Below the pieces are notes generated by a model. That model was not told the origin of the DNA. It searched no databases and saw nothing but the letters and a program-made list of their open reading frames with translations. From Mimachlamys varia (Eukaryota; Mollusca; Bivalvia; Pectinida; Pectinidae), in NCBI GenBank assembly GCA_947623455.1, contig OX392535.1:35364688-35428687 (forward strand): DNA of 64,000 nucleotides. Reading direction: 5' to 3'. A program made the position numbers and the translations under genes. Of this stretch, positions 33,784 through 48,800 are shown piece by piece; the stretch's first letter is position 1, and every line of letters starts with the position of its first letter.

Positions 33784-34460
33784 TTCCTGTACTGGAAACC
33801 AACTATAAGTAACTATAAGTAATTATTAGGCACCACATCTGCGTACACTTCAAAACACCACTAGCTACGCGACTGAAACATATAAAGTTTTCTGCAATTA
33901 AACTCAAAACTATATGTCTACCTGTATGTGCAGCGAGGGAAATTACTACTTTTCAAATGAACGATTTTATATTTATTCAAAAATATCTTGATTTAGCAAT
34001 CTTGATTTATTATTATGTTGGTATTATAAAGTTAAATGTTTTACACACAACAAGGTTGTGACGTGCTTAGAGTAGCTTAAGGTATGATTTGTTCAGAAGT
34101 TAACATTTAATGAAAAAGAACAGCATGTTCATGAAGTAATGAATGAGAAAATGTAGTGCATTCCTTTTAAATTGTGTATTAATAAAGGACAAACGTGTTT
34201 TTTGTTTTAATCCAACAACTTTTCTATTAAGTGTGTCCTCACAATCAATGCTCATAGATTTACATGTATGTGGTTCGTAAAGCCTGTCAGTTGAACAAAA
34301 CGGAAATATTTTTTCAATCGGTTCAGGCTTGTATTAAAAACAGTAGTTTTGTGAATATTTTTGTTTAGTACATATGTCGCTTTTCTTTCTTTCTTTCTTT
34401 CCTGGCTTTACTCAATCCAATTTCTGTTCTATATTTTATCCGTTTTCTCCTTCAATATAT
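33784..34460. other. Intergenic with a TTTC microsatellite
   Basis: No gene. A short CTTT/TTTC run lies at about 34,380-34,402. The retrotransposon tail ends with a duplicated AACTATAAGTA motif near 33,802. Confidence 0.5.
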
Positions 34461-34742
34461 CATCGTCGGAAACCCACGGTACACTTCTCTGATGTTTGCA
34501 TTTATTCATTTGTGATTAAAATATAAGGTCCTGCTATACGGGGATTGACATCGGCGTCATGCCTACAGAAATATACTGGTCGTGGTCACGGTAAAATGAT
34601 CTAACAGAGTGTCACAAGAAACGACCATTTTGATTGGTCAAAATCTCCGAATAAATTTCTATTCAGGGAAAAGAAGGTTTACACCGATTCTAGCCCACGG
34701 GATGCAAACGTCAGAGAAGTGTACTGTGGGTTTCCGACGATG
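34461..34742. mobile_element. MITE with 40-bp terminal inverted repeats
   Basis: The left end 34461-34501 (CATCGTCGGAAACCCACGG...) pairs with the right end 34702-34742 with about two mismatches. The interior of about 200 bp is noncoding. Confidence 0.85.
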
Positions 34743-35736
34743 TCAATATATATAAACATGTAGTAAACTTATATGATTTGATGAAAATGTATGATAATGT
34801 CAATTAATATATAAAATGTATAAATCTACGTGCACATCCTGCATCCTGTACTCATAGATTTTTGAATGGATGTTTTTTTTTGTGAGGAAAATGTGTGATT
34901 AAAAATAATTATAACATTTTATTAGATATGCGGTGTATATCCTGTTAGAAAAGCTCACTCTATATTAATTGTTATTAAAAAATCTAAAAATTGATAAATT
35001 TGAGACCCGACCCTTAATTTACTTCTAAGCAATCCATGTTGGAGATACGTCCTTGTTCCTCTTAACAATCGAATGTTTTGCCAATGAAAATGAAAAATAC
35101 CCACGAGATATAATTTTAAATTGATCATTGTATGTACATTGCAATTTTCGGGAAAATGCGTTCGTATAACTTGTGACTTATCCCAAGTGTTAAACTGAAC
35201 AATTGAATCATATTATTCACAAGAAACAAAAATGTTAACCATTCCAGAAGACACAATTTATATCATTATGTATCCTAATTACGAATTTTGAATTTTTGAC
35301 GTGTAATTTTTGTCATGCGTTTTTTTCAACCCTGCATAATTTCCCAATGGGGACATGACAGGTATGGTTTTGAATACATAAATATGACTTAATATTTTCA
35401 GTAATATTGACTTGATGTACCTCAATTATACATGCACGTTATGTACAGCCAGAAGTGAAGCTATCCGCTTTGCATGTTTTCTCAATTTTATATTCAATGT
35501 TTCAATACCTTTTAGAGGTCAAGTGTGTATGGCTTATCTAATTCGTATTTACAAAACGCCATTTTTTGGCACAGTCAGAGAACTGTCGTGCACTTTTTAT
35601 GTCGGTTTTTTTTCAATGATGTATGCTACATTTTTAGATTAAAGGCCCAATATACGTAACTTCAGGATTTTTTTTGTTGATTCTGAAAAATTCTGAAAAA
35701 AATCCAGTTGATAACCATGCAGAAATAAGTCTAAAA
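34743..35736. other. Intergenic, nothing recognised
   Basis: AT-rich sequence; the open frame at 35,412-35,642 shows no recognisable domain. Confidence 0.4.
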
Positions 35737-36300
35737 CATAGTACCTTAAGGGAGGTAGCTCTACGACAACTTAATGTTTATGTTTAACGTAGCATACTAC
35801 CTTAAAGGAGGTAACTCTACCACAACTTAATGTTTATGTTTAACGTAGCATAGTACCTTAAGGGAGGTAACTCTACCACAACTTAATGTTTAAGTTTTAG
35901 GTACCATAGTACCTTAAGGGAGGTAACTCTACCACAACTTAAAGTTTATGTTTAACGTAACATTTTACCTTCAGGGAGGTAACTCTACCACAACTAAATG
36001 TTTATGTTTAACGTAGCATATTACCTTAAGGGAGCTAACTCTACCACAAACTAAATATTTATGTGTAAGTTAGCATCATTACCTGAAGGGAGGTAACTCT
36101 ATCACAACTAACTTTTTATGTGTAAGGTAGCGTTATTACCTTAAGGGAGATAATTATATAATAACTGAATATTATGTGTAAGGTAGCATATTACCTCAGG
36201 GGAGATAACTCTATTACAACCGAATGTCTGTGTTGAAGGTAGCATATTACCTTAAAGGAGGCTTAGGGATATTAACTTTTACCTTAAAGGAGGTATATTT
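35737..36300. repeat. 56-bp minisatellite, about 9-10 units
   Basis: Repeats of a unit containing ACCTTAAGGGAGGTAACTCT, spaced 56 bp (GGAGGTA at 35751, 35807, 35863, 35919, then continuing). Units decay towards the right end. It lies just upstream of AP5B1. Confidence 0.93.
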
Positions 36301-36829
36301 AACACTATTATCTTAAGAGTATTTTAACACTTTTTCATAATGGAGGTACATATTAACACTACTATGGTAGCTAGTTTTAAATATCTCTTGTTTGGCAGAG
36401 TGGAAATGGTACTAGTTTTCTACTGAGCTGCTGAGTTATATACAATATTATTGTATAATTTAAAAGAAATAATAGATTTTGTGGTTGGTGAGTGAGCATC
36501 CCTTTTCATAATATAAATTTGTTTTGTGTACATTAACCCACATGTAATGAGGGACGGGCGACACAACTTCACTGTTCTTCACTACAAATTCAAAATAGTC
36601 ATAACTCGCTCAAATTTAAAGAATCATTTTAATAATTTGTTTATTATTACATTAACACATTGTTACAAGCAATGCAAAACAAACAGTTGCAATGATATTT
36701 CAGTGGAAACAAACATCCGGGCGGTCAATATGACTACATTTACTGCCGGGCTGTACCGGGCTCACCCGGACTGTAATTAGTGTAGCGGTTTTTTTTTACC
36801 TCCAAACAAAAAAGAGCAGGAGTGGGAAA
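36301..36829. other. AP5B1 upstream flank and 5' UTR
   Basis: No separate gene. The stretch just before the ATG is slightly GC-richer (CCGGGCTGTACCGGGCTCAC at about 36,747). It must hold the promoter, but no defined element can be assigned. Confidence 0.4.
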
Positions 36830-39800
36830 ATGAGTGGGTTGGGCGACTGGGAAAGAAGGTTGCTCACCATTCGGGCAAATATTGCCACAGGCAACATCGA
36901 AAAACTGTTTGGAGAGGAATACATCGTCATTGACCTCCTAAAAGTAACACACATATCTTTGTTGTAATTCATTTATTGGTTTCTGGCATCCTAATTTTGT
37001 CGAGTTCGTCACAAGACTTTCATGACTTCCAATATTGTCGTCTGCACAGTTTTGGTATTCTCAGTAGGTTTTGTGGTATCCACGATATCCATGGGTTACG
37101 ATCACCTACGCTTTCTACACCATTGGAATATGTCATGGCAAAACTGAAGCCTCCGTGTGTGTCACCTTGCAAATTGTTGATGAGGCAAGAAGACTGGTTC
37201 GACCACAGGGACATGTATAGACTTAAACCAGGTGTATGTGATAAAAGTTGAAATAAATTCGGGACGCCATTTTGACGTCATTTTGGTAACGTTATATAGA
37301 GAAATGGCGTCACACGGAAATTAGCAGTGCAGATAATTCTGTATAGCTCCATAAATACACAACGGAAAATTTAATAAATATTGTGAGAGGAAACCTTATA
37401 TATTTGTGGACCAAATGACAAAAAATTGTCAAAATCCATCCATAAACGAAGTCAGGAAAATTCATTGAAAAAAGTTGGAAATACAAAGAATATATAGCAA
37501 AATAAAAAAAATTGAAAGACTAACAGTATGGCACGTAACTGTATATAGGTATTTATGGCTAATTTCATCATATAGTCTAAGTCTATACATGTACAACAAA
37601 ATAATCTCGAGGGCACAAAACGGTAAAAATTGACATGGTTTGAAGTTGGTTGCGGATCCTTTGTAATCTTCAAATGACAGGCATGCAGCCTAGCGATTGA
37701 TCAGGTTTCTGTACCTGAGCTTGCCTTCTGTTTTGCCATAACGTATTCCAAGGATGTAGAGAGAGTAGGTGATTGTAACCCCTGGATATTGTATTTGAGG
37801 ATGCTTTGGTGTTTGCTTTCCAACACATAATTTAGTTTCATTATTCAATAAAATTATAAAATGTGATTACAGTATACATCATAGTTGTCCTCAGATTACT
37901 GGCCTTAATTGTCTGTTGTAATACAACCTAATCTAATTATTGGCAGACAAGACAAAGAGTACCTGCAGTGATCTGATAATTTATCACGATAAGGCATGAA
38001 ACACCAGTCAAGTGCTGTATAGGTACATGAATTCATATTGCTATTTCCTGCTATCAATATTAATTATGTTCTCTCCCTTTCATAGTGCCACATCCAATCC
38101 ATACATGAAGTAATCTTCATTTTGTTAAAGTAGATCTTCATCAGGTATAGAAGAAAAAGAAAACTGAAGAAGATCGAGCAGTTAATATTTAAGTTTAAAC
38201 TATCACTCTTCCTCTAGCTACTCCGTCTGAGTTAATTTCTTCTGATATAGTCAGAAAAGTTCTGACTATCTGATCTGTCAGCAAGACCAATATTTAGCAG
38301 ATCAGATAGTCAGATCCCTTCGGACTACCTCTGGCCTGTTAAAATCTTTATGACAAGTGCCGTATTGCAGTTGGTGAAATCATATCCAAAAGCGAAAAGG
38401 CTGATCAGTGGCCTCTTATGTACATATGTAATTTGTATTATAGAATCAATAGTCCTGACACCAGACTTAGACATTTTGAGTTTTTGATGGGTAGGTGTCG
38501 GGTGTGCTATATGAAAATGTGGAATTCTCTTATTATTTTTTTTTGTCAAATAATTTGCAGCTATAAGCTATAAGTGTACAAGTTAAGATATTTCATATTT
38601 ATACCTCGATCATTGATCTGCATAAGTTCATTTATCATTTAATTTTGGAAATACATTGTTGAAATTGTTGTAGCAACATTTTACCTGTTACACTTTTGGT
38701 TTCCAGGTTTTATATGAAGACTCTTTAGATGTATCATCAAAAGTAGAGCTGTTAGTTTTACTGGAGAGCTACGGCGGGTATGGAGGAATACAGTCAAGCA
38801 GGTATGTTTGATTGAATTATTTGTGATGTTACAGAAGCTTGTGAAGAATAGTAGCTTACCTTAATTGATAGGGTAAATGTATTTATACCCAGAGGTCCTA
38901 GGTTCGAATCCTGGTTTGGCAATGCATTTCTCTTCACCTTTATTACAAGTTACACTTACATTTACTGGCTTAGCTGATTTGGTTTTTGATGTAATTTAGA
39001 AATGCCAAAATGAAACATTGGTCTATAATGATTTTGATTAGACAGCAATCTGATTATGTAGACAGCAAATAAATTAGATCAGATTAGTTTTCATACCTGA
39101 AATCTTTGAAACATAATTGTTTGTTTCAATGCGACAGAACAGAGCAGGACATGTTTTTAACAGGCAAAATACATTTTTGGTAGAATTTTGAATTCATAAC
39201 TGGGGGGAGATAAATGGGGGCCGGGGAGGTGGGGGGCATAGCTGGCCAGTTTTTAGCCCACCATCATCAGATGGTGGGCTATTCAAATCGCCCTGCGTCC
39301 GTGGTCCGTCGTCCGTCAGTCCGTCCGTCCGTTAGTCCGTCCGTAAACAATTCTTGTTATCGCTATTTCTCATAAAGTACTGAAGGAATCTTTCTCAAAT
39401 TTCATGTGTTGGTTCACCTTGGTCCCTAGTTGTGCATATTCCATTTTGGGACCGATCTGAATTCAAGATGGCCGACAGGCAGCCATCTTGGATTTTGACA
39501 TTTGAACTTTGTTATCCCTATTTCTGAGAATGTACTGAATGGATCTTTCTCAAATTTCATGTGTTGGTTCACCTTGGTCCCTAGTTGTGCATATTCCATT
39601 TTGGGACCGATCTGAATTCAAGATGGCCGACAGGCAGCCATCTTGGATTTTGACATTTGAACTTTGTTATCGCTATTTCTGAGAATGTACTGAATGGATC
39701 TTTCTCAAATTTCATGTGTAGGTTCCCCTTGGTGTGTAGTTATGCATATTGCATTTTTGGACCAATCCGAAAACAACATGGCCGACAGGCAGCCATCTTG

Positions 39801-42800
39801 GATTTTGACAATTGAAGTTTGTTATCGCTATTTCTAAGAAAGTACTGAAGGTATCTTTCTCAAATTTCATGTGTTGGTTCACCTTGGTCCCTAGTTGTGT
39901 ATATTCCATTTTGGGACCGATCTGAATTCAAGATGGCCAACAGGCAGCCATCTTGGATTTTGACATTTGAACTTTGTTATCCCTATTTCTGAGAATGTAC
40001 TGAATGGATCTTTCTCAAATTTCATGTGTAGGTTCCCCTTGGTGCCTAGTTATGCATATTGCATTTTTGGACCAATCCGAAAACAACATGGCCGACAGGC
40101 AGCCATCTTGGATTTTGACATTTGAACTTTGTTATCGCTATTTCTGAGAATGTACTGAATGGATCTTTCTCAAATTTCATGTGTAGGTTCCCCTTGGTGT
40201 GTAGTTATGCATATTGCATTTTGGGACCAATCCAAAAACAACATGGCCGACAGGCAGCCATCTCGGATTTTGACAATTGAAGTTCGTTATGGCTATTTCT
40301 CAGAAATTACTGAAGGTATCTTTCTCAAATTTCATGTGTTGGTTCACCTTGGTCCCTAGTTGTGTATATTCCATTTTGGGACAGATCAGAAAACAATATG
40401 GCCGACAGGCAGCCATCTTGGATTTTGACAATTGAAGTTTGTTATCGCTATTTCTAAGAAAGTACTGAAGGTATCTTTCTCAAATTTCATTTGTTGGTTC
40501 ACCTTGGTCCCTAGTTGTGCATATTCCATTTTTGGACAGATCGGAAAACAACATGGCCGACAGGCAGCCATCTTGGATTTTGACAATTGAAGTTTGTTAT
40601 CCCTATTTCTGAGAATATACTGAAGGGAACTTTCACAAATTTCATATGTAGGTTCCTCCTGGTGCCTAGCTATGCTAAGAATAAGGAAACGACAATGTAA
40701 TTCACAAAAAAAACACAAAAAAATGCATCTGTGTCCCACCAGAGTCTCTGCTCACACTTAATCAACACCTAAGAGACAATCGAAAGAAGAGAAAAGAACC
40801 ATCTTTCAAAAAACAAACTTAGATCATTTGATGGTGGGCGCCAAGATCCCTCTGGGATCTCTTGTTCTTTTGAACATTTTGATTAAAGCTAGTACACCAA
40901 ATTTTGATCTATTCACATTATGAAAGCAATAAAGTAAGGCCAAATCAAATTTTGAGTACCCCAATATAGCCACACTATTGACTAACAATATTTTCTAAAT
41001 TAAATACACAAATGCCTTCTTACCGTGGCTATAACCACTGTTTTTTCTGAGGATAATAACAGAAACACAGTTAATTTTGTTTTCGCCTAAGCTGTTGCAG
41101 AATTTCTTTTTGAACTTTAACCTGTTGTATATATGATTTTAAACTTTGACAGTGTTGACCAGATTATTGCTTCCTTACTGGATGTGTTTCACCAGTACAG
41201 TGGCCGGGCAGAGGGTCAGTCCTTGTTCCTGGAGCAACTCCTTCTGACCATTACCACTCTGCTTGTCCAGTATGACCAGCTGGTATGTTGACAAGAGTCG
41301 GGATTGCACAGGTTTAGTTTACTTGAACATAGATATTCATGATACATTTTAATGTTCATTTATTTACATTCTTTAATTGAAGTTCATATGAATATGACAA
41401 TGTCATCAGAGATTTACTTATTGAAATAAGACGAAGTATTTTCAAAACTTGGGTAATTATCAGTGTATGTATCACAATTATTAAACAAACTTTTTGTGAG
41501 GCTTGATGACAGCTGTTAGCTGTTTTTGATGCAATTGTAACAAATCTATAACTTTGTAATAAATAAAGGAATAACTCATAGAAGTACTACAGGTACATTG
41601 TTCTTCTAAAATACAAATTGACATTCATTAATCTTTGCAACTTTCAATACAAATCTGCCACATTATTGTATAACTATGAGCCAGCACTCCCCTTTTGCCT
41701 CTTGTTTCATCTGATTTCTACTTTGGTACTTTTCAAGGATGGAGATATCTTCAAACGTTCTTTTGAGGCCATTTTAAATGTTGCCACGTCACCAAGCAAC
41801 GTGGCTGACACCAAGAGACTGCGATCATATGCCTGCCAGTGCCTTATACAGTTTGAGGAATGGTTGCCGGTAGGTATACTGTAAAAGTCGATATTTTTGC
41901 CTGTGGAATTTTTCGCTTAGTCAGCCTCCAAACTGTTCGCGATGTGGAAGTTCTCACTCTGCAGTCATGATGTTTTGCACTGTGTACCTGTAATACTATT
42001 ATATACTGTAGAGTTTGAGTGATGTTAAATATGTTTGTGTGTGGATATATATTTGTGGAGATTTAATGCCAGTGAAAATTATCGAAAATTTCCACTTTTG
42101 CAGTATACTCCTCATCGTTGAATAAAACTATATTTTACTGACGTTGAGGTAGAATCTTAGTCCATAGAATGAATCGTTGCGAGTACATTGTAGTATATTC
42201 CTATCATAAAATCATAATATGGCTGTTAGTAAGTATATCATCTTGGATTTTATGAATATCTGGAGTTCAGAGTTCAAGGTCCAACTCTTTGATCAGTTCA
42301 ATACCTTCATACCAGTATTAAACTTTGGATTATAATTAATTCAAATTGTTTAATTTTGAAATGTGTTCTAGATCTCTAAATTATCATAGCTTGTTTACAG
42401 TTATCTTACAAATAAAAAGTTTGTGGGAAAGATCCTTCAAAAATGAATTAAGTTCTCTGAAAAATGGATCTTCTGTGAAAATATGTTAAAAAAGGAAATA
42501 TACTTAAATGATAACAGTGTGTGGACTAAGTAACTATCAGAATAAGAGGTAATGAGTTTGCCCCATCAGGTCATTGCAGGATAAGAACAGTTTATCACTT
42601 TTGACACTATGCTTTAAGGGATGTCTGTGGAAAGAAAAAGAAACCTTTCGGAAGATTCTGAGGCTGGAGAGGTCAGATGTGTACCAGGACTACTTATTGT
42701 TGGTTGTCAAGATGGTGGAGCATGCTATCTGGTCAGTGTGGTTGTAATACATATTCAAATAAAGTATTTCGAAGATTCAACGTCAGAGAAAATAACTGCC

Positions 42801-45800
42801 TTTAAGAAATGCCAATTTTTAAAAAGATTTTTGCATTGTTCTGGTGGACTTTGAATTTTATATTTAAGGACTGACCACAATTTTTTTGAGGGTTATACGG
42901 TATATACCGAAAAAAATGTGTGCACTTTGCATACATCCGCAAAGTGGTTTATGCAAAAAAGTGCACACAGTTTTTTTGGTAACACAAAAATATTGTGGTC
43001 ATTCCTTATAATATCATTCTACATATCTAAGACATAAGTCTTATATAATGATTTTGTATTAATTCTAACAAAAATCGAATGGTTTTACAAAATACACAAC
43101 CATGTGCATACATTTCACCGCAAAACAACTTCAACAAACAGAAGTTTGATTACAAAATACCGCGCCAAACATGGCAGTATATGATGTCATCACTTTTTGT
43201 GTTGTCTGATTTTTGAGATTATACAATATAACCTGAAAAAATTTAACATTGTGGCAAAATTAAATTATTACCTGGTAATTATACAGGATTTTCACAAAAC
43301 TGATTGTTTCAAATTTTTCTTAAAAATTTAGTCAATAACTGTAAAATTTTACACATTTGGTGTGAAAAATATATTTTAGTGCAGAAACTTCAACTTAATT
43401 CCAAAAAAAGTTGGTTGTTGAATAAAAAAATCCCCAGAATTTGCTTGTTATTATTAAATTGATGCTTTAAATAAATTCATACTTTCAGCTTAACTAATTT
43501 TGAAATATTATACATGTTTTCAGTAACAATTCCAATGGCAATGGCTCGCCAGGTGTCCACAGTGGGAATGGAAATGTAAGTTTGGTGAGAAAAGTTTGGT
43601 CCATTTCATTTACTGAGTAGACATAATTGCAACAAACAAAATGTTTTCGTCTTCAATTTTTCTGATGAAAGTTTTGGCAAATCTATTGTATTTTAATTGC
43701 TTTTACCATACTTTTAATTTGGCCTACTCAGTGTTATGCCAGAGATAGATAATTTGGTCAAATAAGTCATTTGTTTTTTATTTTTGATCTCAAAATCAAT
43801 CAAAATTAATTTTATATGATTATCAAAGATTATAAAAAGTCATTGTGGAAAGCAAATATTTCTTATAATATTCAAGATGGATTCTTTCATTTTTGTTTAT
43901 ATCAACTGTTGGAGTTATTTTGATGTTCAAATGCACATTGACTGGATTATCGGGTAGATTGCTTAAATTTCTTTCCTTTGATTTTAATAAACTGAGACTT
44001 TGTTATCTGAAAATCAATGGTCATGTTCTAAAACTGAGATGAAATTTCTTCATTATAAGGTAAGGTTATTAGTATACTGACTATTAAATGTTGAAGCAGA
44101 TTCAAGTTACTTCCTGATGAATGAGTTAAAAATCATTGCATTGATTAATTTCAGATTTTCTTCATTTGACCAAATTTTATTACCTTATGATTCTTTCCCC
44201 CTTATATTTTATCAATAGAAATTGGATCGGCAATTTTCTGCTGACCCCCAAGAGATGCGTCAAATGGTATCCATGGTGATGGAAAATGTGGCAGTGCTCA
44301 CGCCCAGCGGGCTGTGGCACATTGTCCTGTCTTTGGTCAACTTTATACATAATCTACCGGAGATGTCTGCCATGGTAAGTAAGCACTGATGAGGTAAACT
44401 TGCCTTCCGCCTGCATTCAGTATGCTGTGGCTCCACTTTGGGTAACATGTGTTCAGATACCTGTACATGTACTTATTGAGAAAGTTATTTCCATTTTAGA
44501 AATCTCTAATGTTACATTTGTTCAAAACATTTTAGTTCATGAAACTACTGAGCTCAATCAAACGTAACTTCTTTCTTTAATAAAAAATAATCATGATGTT
44601 TGATTTGACCCAAGGTGTCCCATGCCCTTGCAGTCTTGACTCCTGTGTCAAATGCACAAAAAAAGTGCATCGTTTTTCTTTGAAAAAAATATTTTATATA
44701 GATAGATTCATCTGCAAACTTTGATATAAAAAAATCACTGGATATATAACAAACGATTCAGATTTTTCAATCTTTGGACTTCATGGGATTAATATGCCTG
44801 TTAAATGAGCTGTACATTTTAAAATATATTATTTTTTCTTTCAGATTTTCAAGCCATTGATGTTACATCATATGGCTACCATGGATATTTCCACTTTACA
44901 CCTTGTTCTATATTTACAGGTAATTATAATAATGCATGCATGTATTTCTATCCACTTTGAGTTCTTTGCTAACTTGCCAACCCTCCCTATTTAGGAGGGA
45001 GACTCCCGATTTTGGACCCTAAAATGTTGCATTTTCAACTTTGGAATCTGCTTAACTGTTCCTATTTTTAAAGGTCTGATGATTTCATCTGAAAGAAGAG
45101 CTCAAAAGAATCCATTTAAAAGTGTTATTTTTCCTCTGAATGTACACATATACATCTTATTTATGCTCTCAATTCTGAGCACAAGTAATCTCCCTAATGG
45201 AAATTTCAAAAAGTTGGCAAGTATGTCTTTGAATCCTACACATTTGAAATAAGGAAATCTTTACATCATTTTTGCGCAGTACCTTGAAAACATAAACACT
45301 TTTTATGCTTATGGGCGGATTGGTCGAGTGGTTAACACTCCGGCCTTCCATGCAGGCGGCCGGGGTTCGATCCCCGTAATCGTCATACGCATGGAACATT
45401 CAGAGAAAAGTGTTTTTCTCCTGCCCACACAACTCCAACAACCCAGGTGGAGTATAAAATGGTCTGGGGTGGATGTTGCAGTATCTGTGATGTAGCATTC
45501 AAGTGTGGTGGCACTATAAAAAAGATGCCGTTGGAAACACGGTCCCACTACAAACAGAACAAAATTCATCTCCAACACACACGCATACATACACACACAC
45601 ATATGGAGATATTAGCCAGGTGGTATAGGACAAGTAGTTAGCGCCCGATAAGGTAGCTCCTGCGAACTCCTCCGAATTGTATATGATAGAACTGTATGTG
45701 TTAATTGTATTGATTGTATAAGAATTGTATATCTATGTACTGTAAAGCGCTTTAGAGTGGCTTATGTTAGCTAGATAGGGCGCTATATCAAATATTGTAT

Positions 45801-48800
45801 ATTATTATTATATTTTGCAAATGCTGGGATTTATTTTGTTTGGTCCTGCTCTGGATAATGGGTTTTGGAATATAGGTTTGCGCTTGTACTCCATCCATCC
45901 AATAAGTTTGTCCCCATGACATTGAGGTTAAACAAAAAGCTCTCAGAGTTCTTTGTTATGTCTTTGACAAAAAAGGAGTTCCAATTTGTTTGCTGACTTG
46001 GAGTTGCTTCAGTATCTATTATGACAAATCATCTCCTTAAAATTTGATCCCTGGATCTCTTGATTATAAAGCAAGGTGCTTGATTATCCACTTTACAATA
46101 GACAAATGGTGGGACTTTCAACTATAACTAATGATGCTTTAACTTATGAATATCAAAAGTTGATTATGGCTTTAGAATAATCTTCTGTTGTGTGTAAAAG
46201 TGATTGGTTGTGCACAGGAGGAAAAATGTACAACAAGACCAAGGTTTGTATTGAACTTTAGATGGATGCTGCTACATTCTTCCCTCATTTTACAAAATCT
46301 TCAATTCCCGAAGACACACAAGACCCTATAACACTTTTTGCTGGTATTTTTGATTGGGTGCAAAATTTAGGGAGAGGGAAAATGCATGGCCAGACCAGGC
46401 CTAAAATGTAGGTTTCGAACCTGGGACCTACCTTCATTTTGATTGTGATTTCTTAAGAGTTGTACAAAGTTGAATTGATCTAATTTCAATTTGATGTAGA
46501 GAGAGTTTGAGAAGGAGGTGTTGACAGAAGGAGAAGAGAAACAGTTGATTCAAAGACTCCTCACGTCTATCAGTCATCCGTCGTTAAGCCCCGCCCACAG
46601 ACTTTTTGTGTGTCACTGGACAAGCCATCACTCCCTGGTAAGTATGGCTCCTTAAAATGCACTCCAATGTCAAGGTCAGAGATATAGGTTAAAGTTCAAA
46701 ACACATTTTGTCTACATGCATGTTTGACTGAAGCTTACTTTATTACCCGACAAAAATTATTTATGAACAAGTAGAAAAAAGTGCAAACTCTATGGGATAT
46801 ATTCAGGCTAAGTCCCATATTTAGGTCAATGGTCACTCAATACAAGTGGTTTCTTTGAACAGATTTCAGTTATGAAAGTAACTGCAATACAGAGTTTTAA
46901 AAAAAATGGTTTCAAATTAAGACTGATGTTCTCTTGAGTATGTGCAGAAGCTGTGTTTTAACTCTACACTTCAAAAGCAAATCACATTTTCTCCAAAAAG
47001 AGAGGATTAGGGGTATTATGTTCATAGACAGAATATTGGAACTTACAGATTTCCATGATCCCCCTCCATCTGGAAGAAACAAGTGCAACTCAAATATTTA
47101 AGATTGTTGCTTGGTTAGAGATACCCTATTAGAATTTTATGATTATTTTTTGTAGTATTTTTTGTATATTTTTACTTAACCAGATCACTTGATATTAAGA
47201 AATGTTTGTGATTTTTTCTTAACCAGATCACATGATATTAAGTAGTGTTTGTGGTTTGTTCCAGTCTTGTGACGAAGGTACTTACCTGTTACCCACGGTG
47301 ATGGCAGAAAGGTACCGACTGTACTTCTTCCCGAGTGTGTTTGATCCTCCAGACTGCCAGCTTGCCAAGCTCTGTCTGTTTAACTTGTGCTTCCCACCTT
47401 TACCAGAGGAACCAAGTGGTAGGTCGATCAAAAAATGTGTGGTCATAGGTGTTAACCTTTGAAACCTCCAATGAAGGAGATCTCCCTCATTCCATATTTC
47501 CAATGAGGGAGAAAATGCGTGAAATTCGACTGAAACGGCATTGCTCAATTTGTCTTTCCCATTTTATGTATCTAAATAACTTCAAAAAGTATTCTTTTGA
47601 TCCAGACACATCTGTTATGGTAATTACACATACCCTGCAGTAACTAGGAGATCATTTGACAACAGGATGTGGATTTTGAGTTTGTGTGAGTTTGGACTTG
47701 GATGAGGGAGATTTCGAGGGAGATTGGTAAATTTTGGTCAAAATGAGGGAGGGTTAAGGGGTATGTTAGGTTTGTGTTACCACTGTATTACAGAAGTACA
47801 TGTACCGTCTTATGATCAAAGATACTGGTGCTATCCTTGTCTGTCCAAAACTTATAATATTGTAAGCGTAGGTGATGTACAGACAAGACAAGTACCTGTG
47901 ATTTAATCCTGTCACATGACATGTGCATTTGAGAATCCTTATTCTGATAAAATCTGTGTTAATAATATATGTCAGCCTTTGGAACCCCCAAATGAGGGAG
48001 ATCTTTCTCACTAAACATTTCCATTGAGAGAGAAAGTGTGTAAAATGCGACTGAAACTACTTTGCCCATTTTATCTTTCCACTTTATGTATCAAAATAAC
48101 TCTGGAAATTATTCATTTGGAGAAAACCACATACACCTTACCTAGAGACCTAGAGGGAAGGCTGACGGGTATGATATAATATACGCATTGTTGTACTCAA
48201 AGATTTAAGTAAAGAAAGAGTAGCATAGGATCATATATGTTGTTAAAATTTCTACTCTTCAACAAAAAATCTGTTAAGGTGTGGCCGCAGCACTGTTGCT
48301 TGGCAGTCTTGGATATCTCCACAAGTTGGTGTGGCACACAGGAAGTGATCGTGTGGCTGTTGTGCTGTTCCGCGCCCTGTTCCACATGTACCAGCGGCAC
48401 TGTAGTAAATCTTTCTCCCAGGACATCAACCGGTGAGTAGACAGTAGGGACAGATACATGTTAATACATTCACCCTGAAGATACGTTTGGTCCATGGTCA
48501 AAAAGTTCAACATGAAACTTCAGGGGTGAACTTAACTACCTAATTGCAAATTGTGTCCAAAGATATATAAGTAAATGCAACCGGTTTAGCTGAATGTGTA
48601 TATCTCTTTCGTTCTATCTATTCTTTCTCTGACTCTACCTGTTTAACCCCTCTCTTCTTTGCCTCGCTTTCCTTTTCTTCTTCACCCCTTTTCCATTTCA
48701 TAATAATAATGTACAATTAATAAGTATTGCGTAAATTACCTTACCAATTAATTGTTTGTATTTATGTATTGGAAAAAAAGGATGTTAATAAGTTGGAAAA

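Noticed and set aside
39712..40739. Open frames inside the 155-bp repeat array
   Set aside because: They follow the repeat period and have no protein character.
42621..42854. 77-codon frame starting MSVERK
   Set aside because: Wrong frame and extends into the intron; the AP5B1 exon here reads GCLWKEKETFRKIL in another frame.
45313..45385. Functional tRNA gene
   Set aside because: A and B boxes are present but acceptor pairing is poor and the sequence continues into a SINE body and tail.
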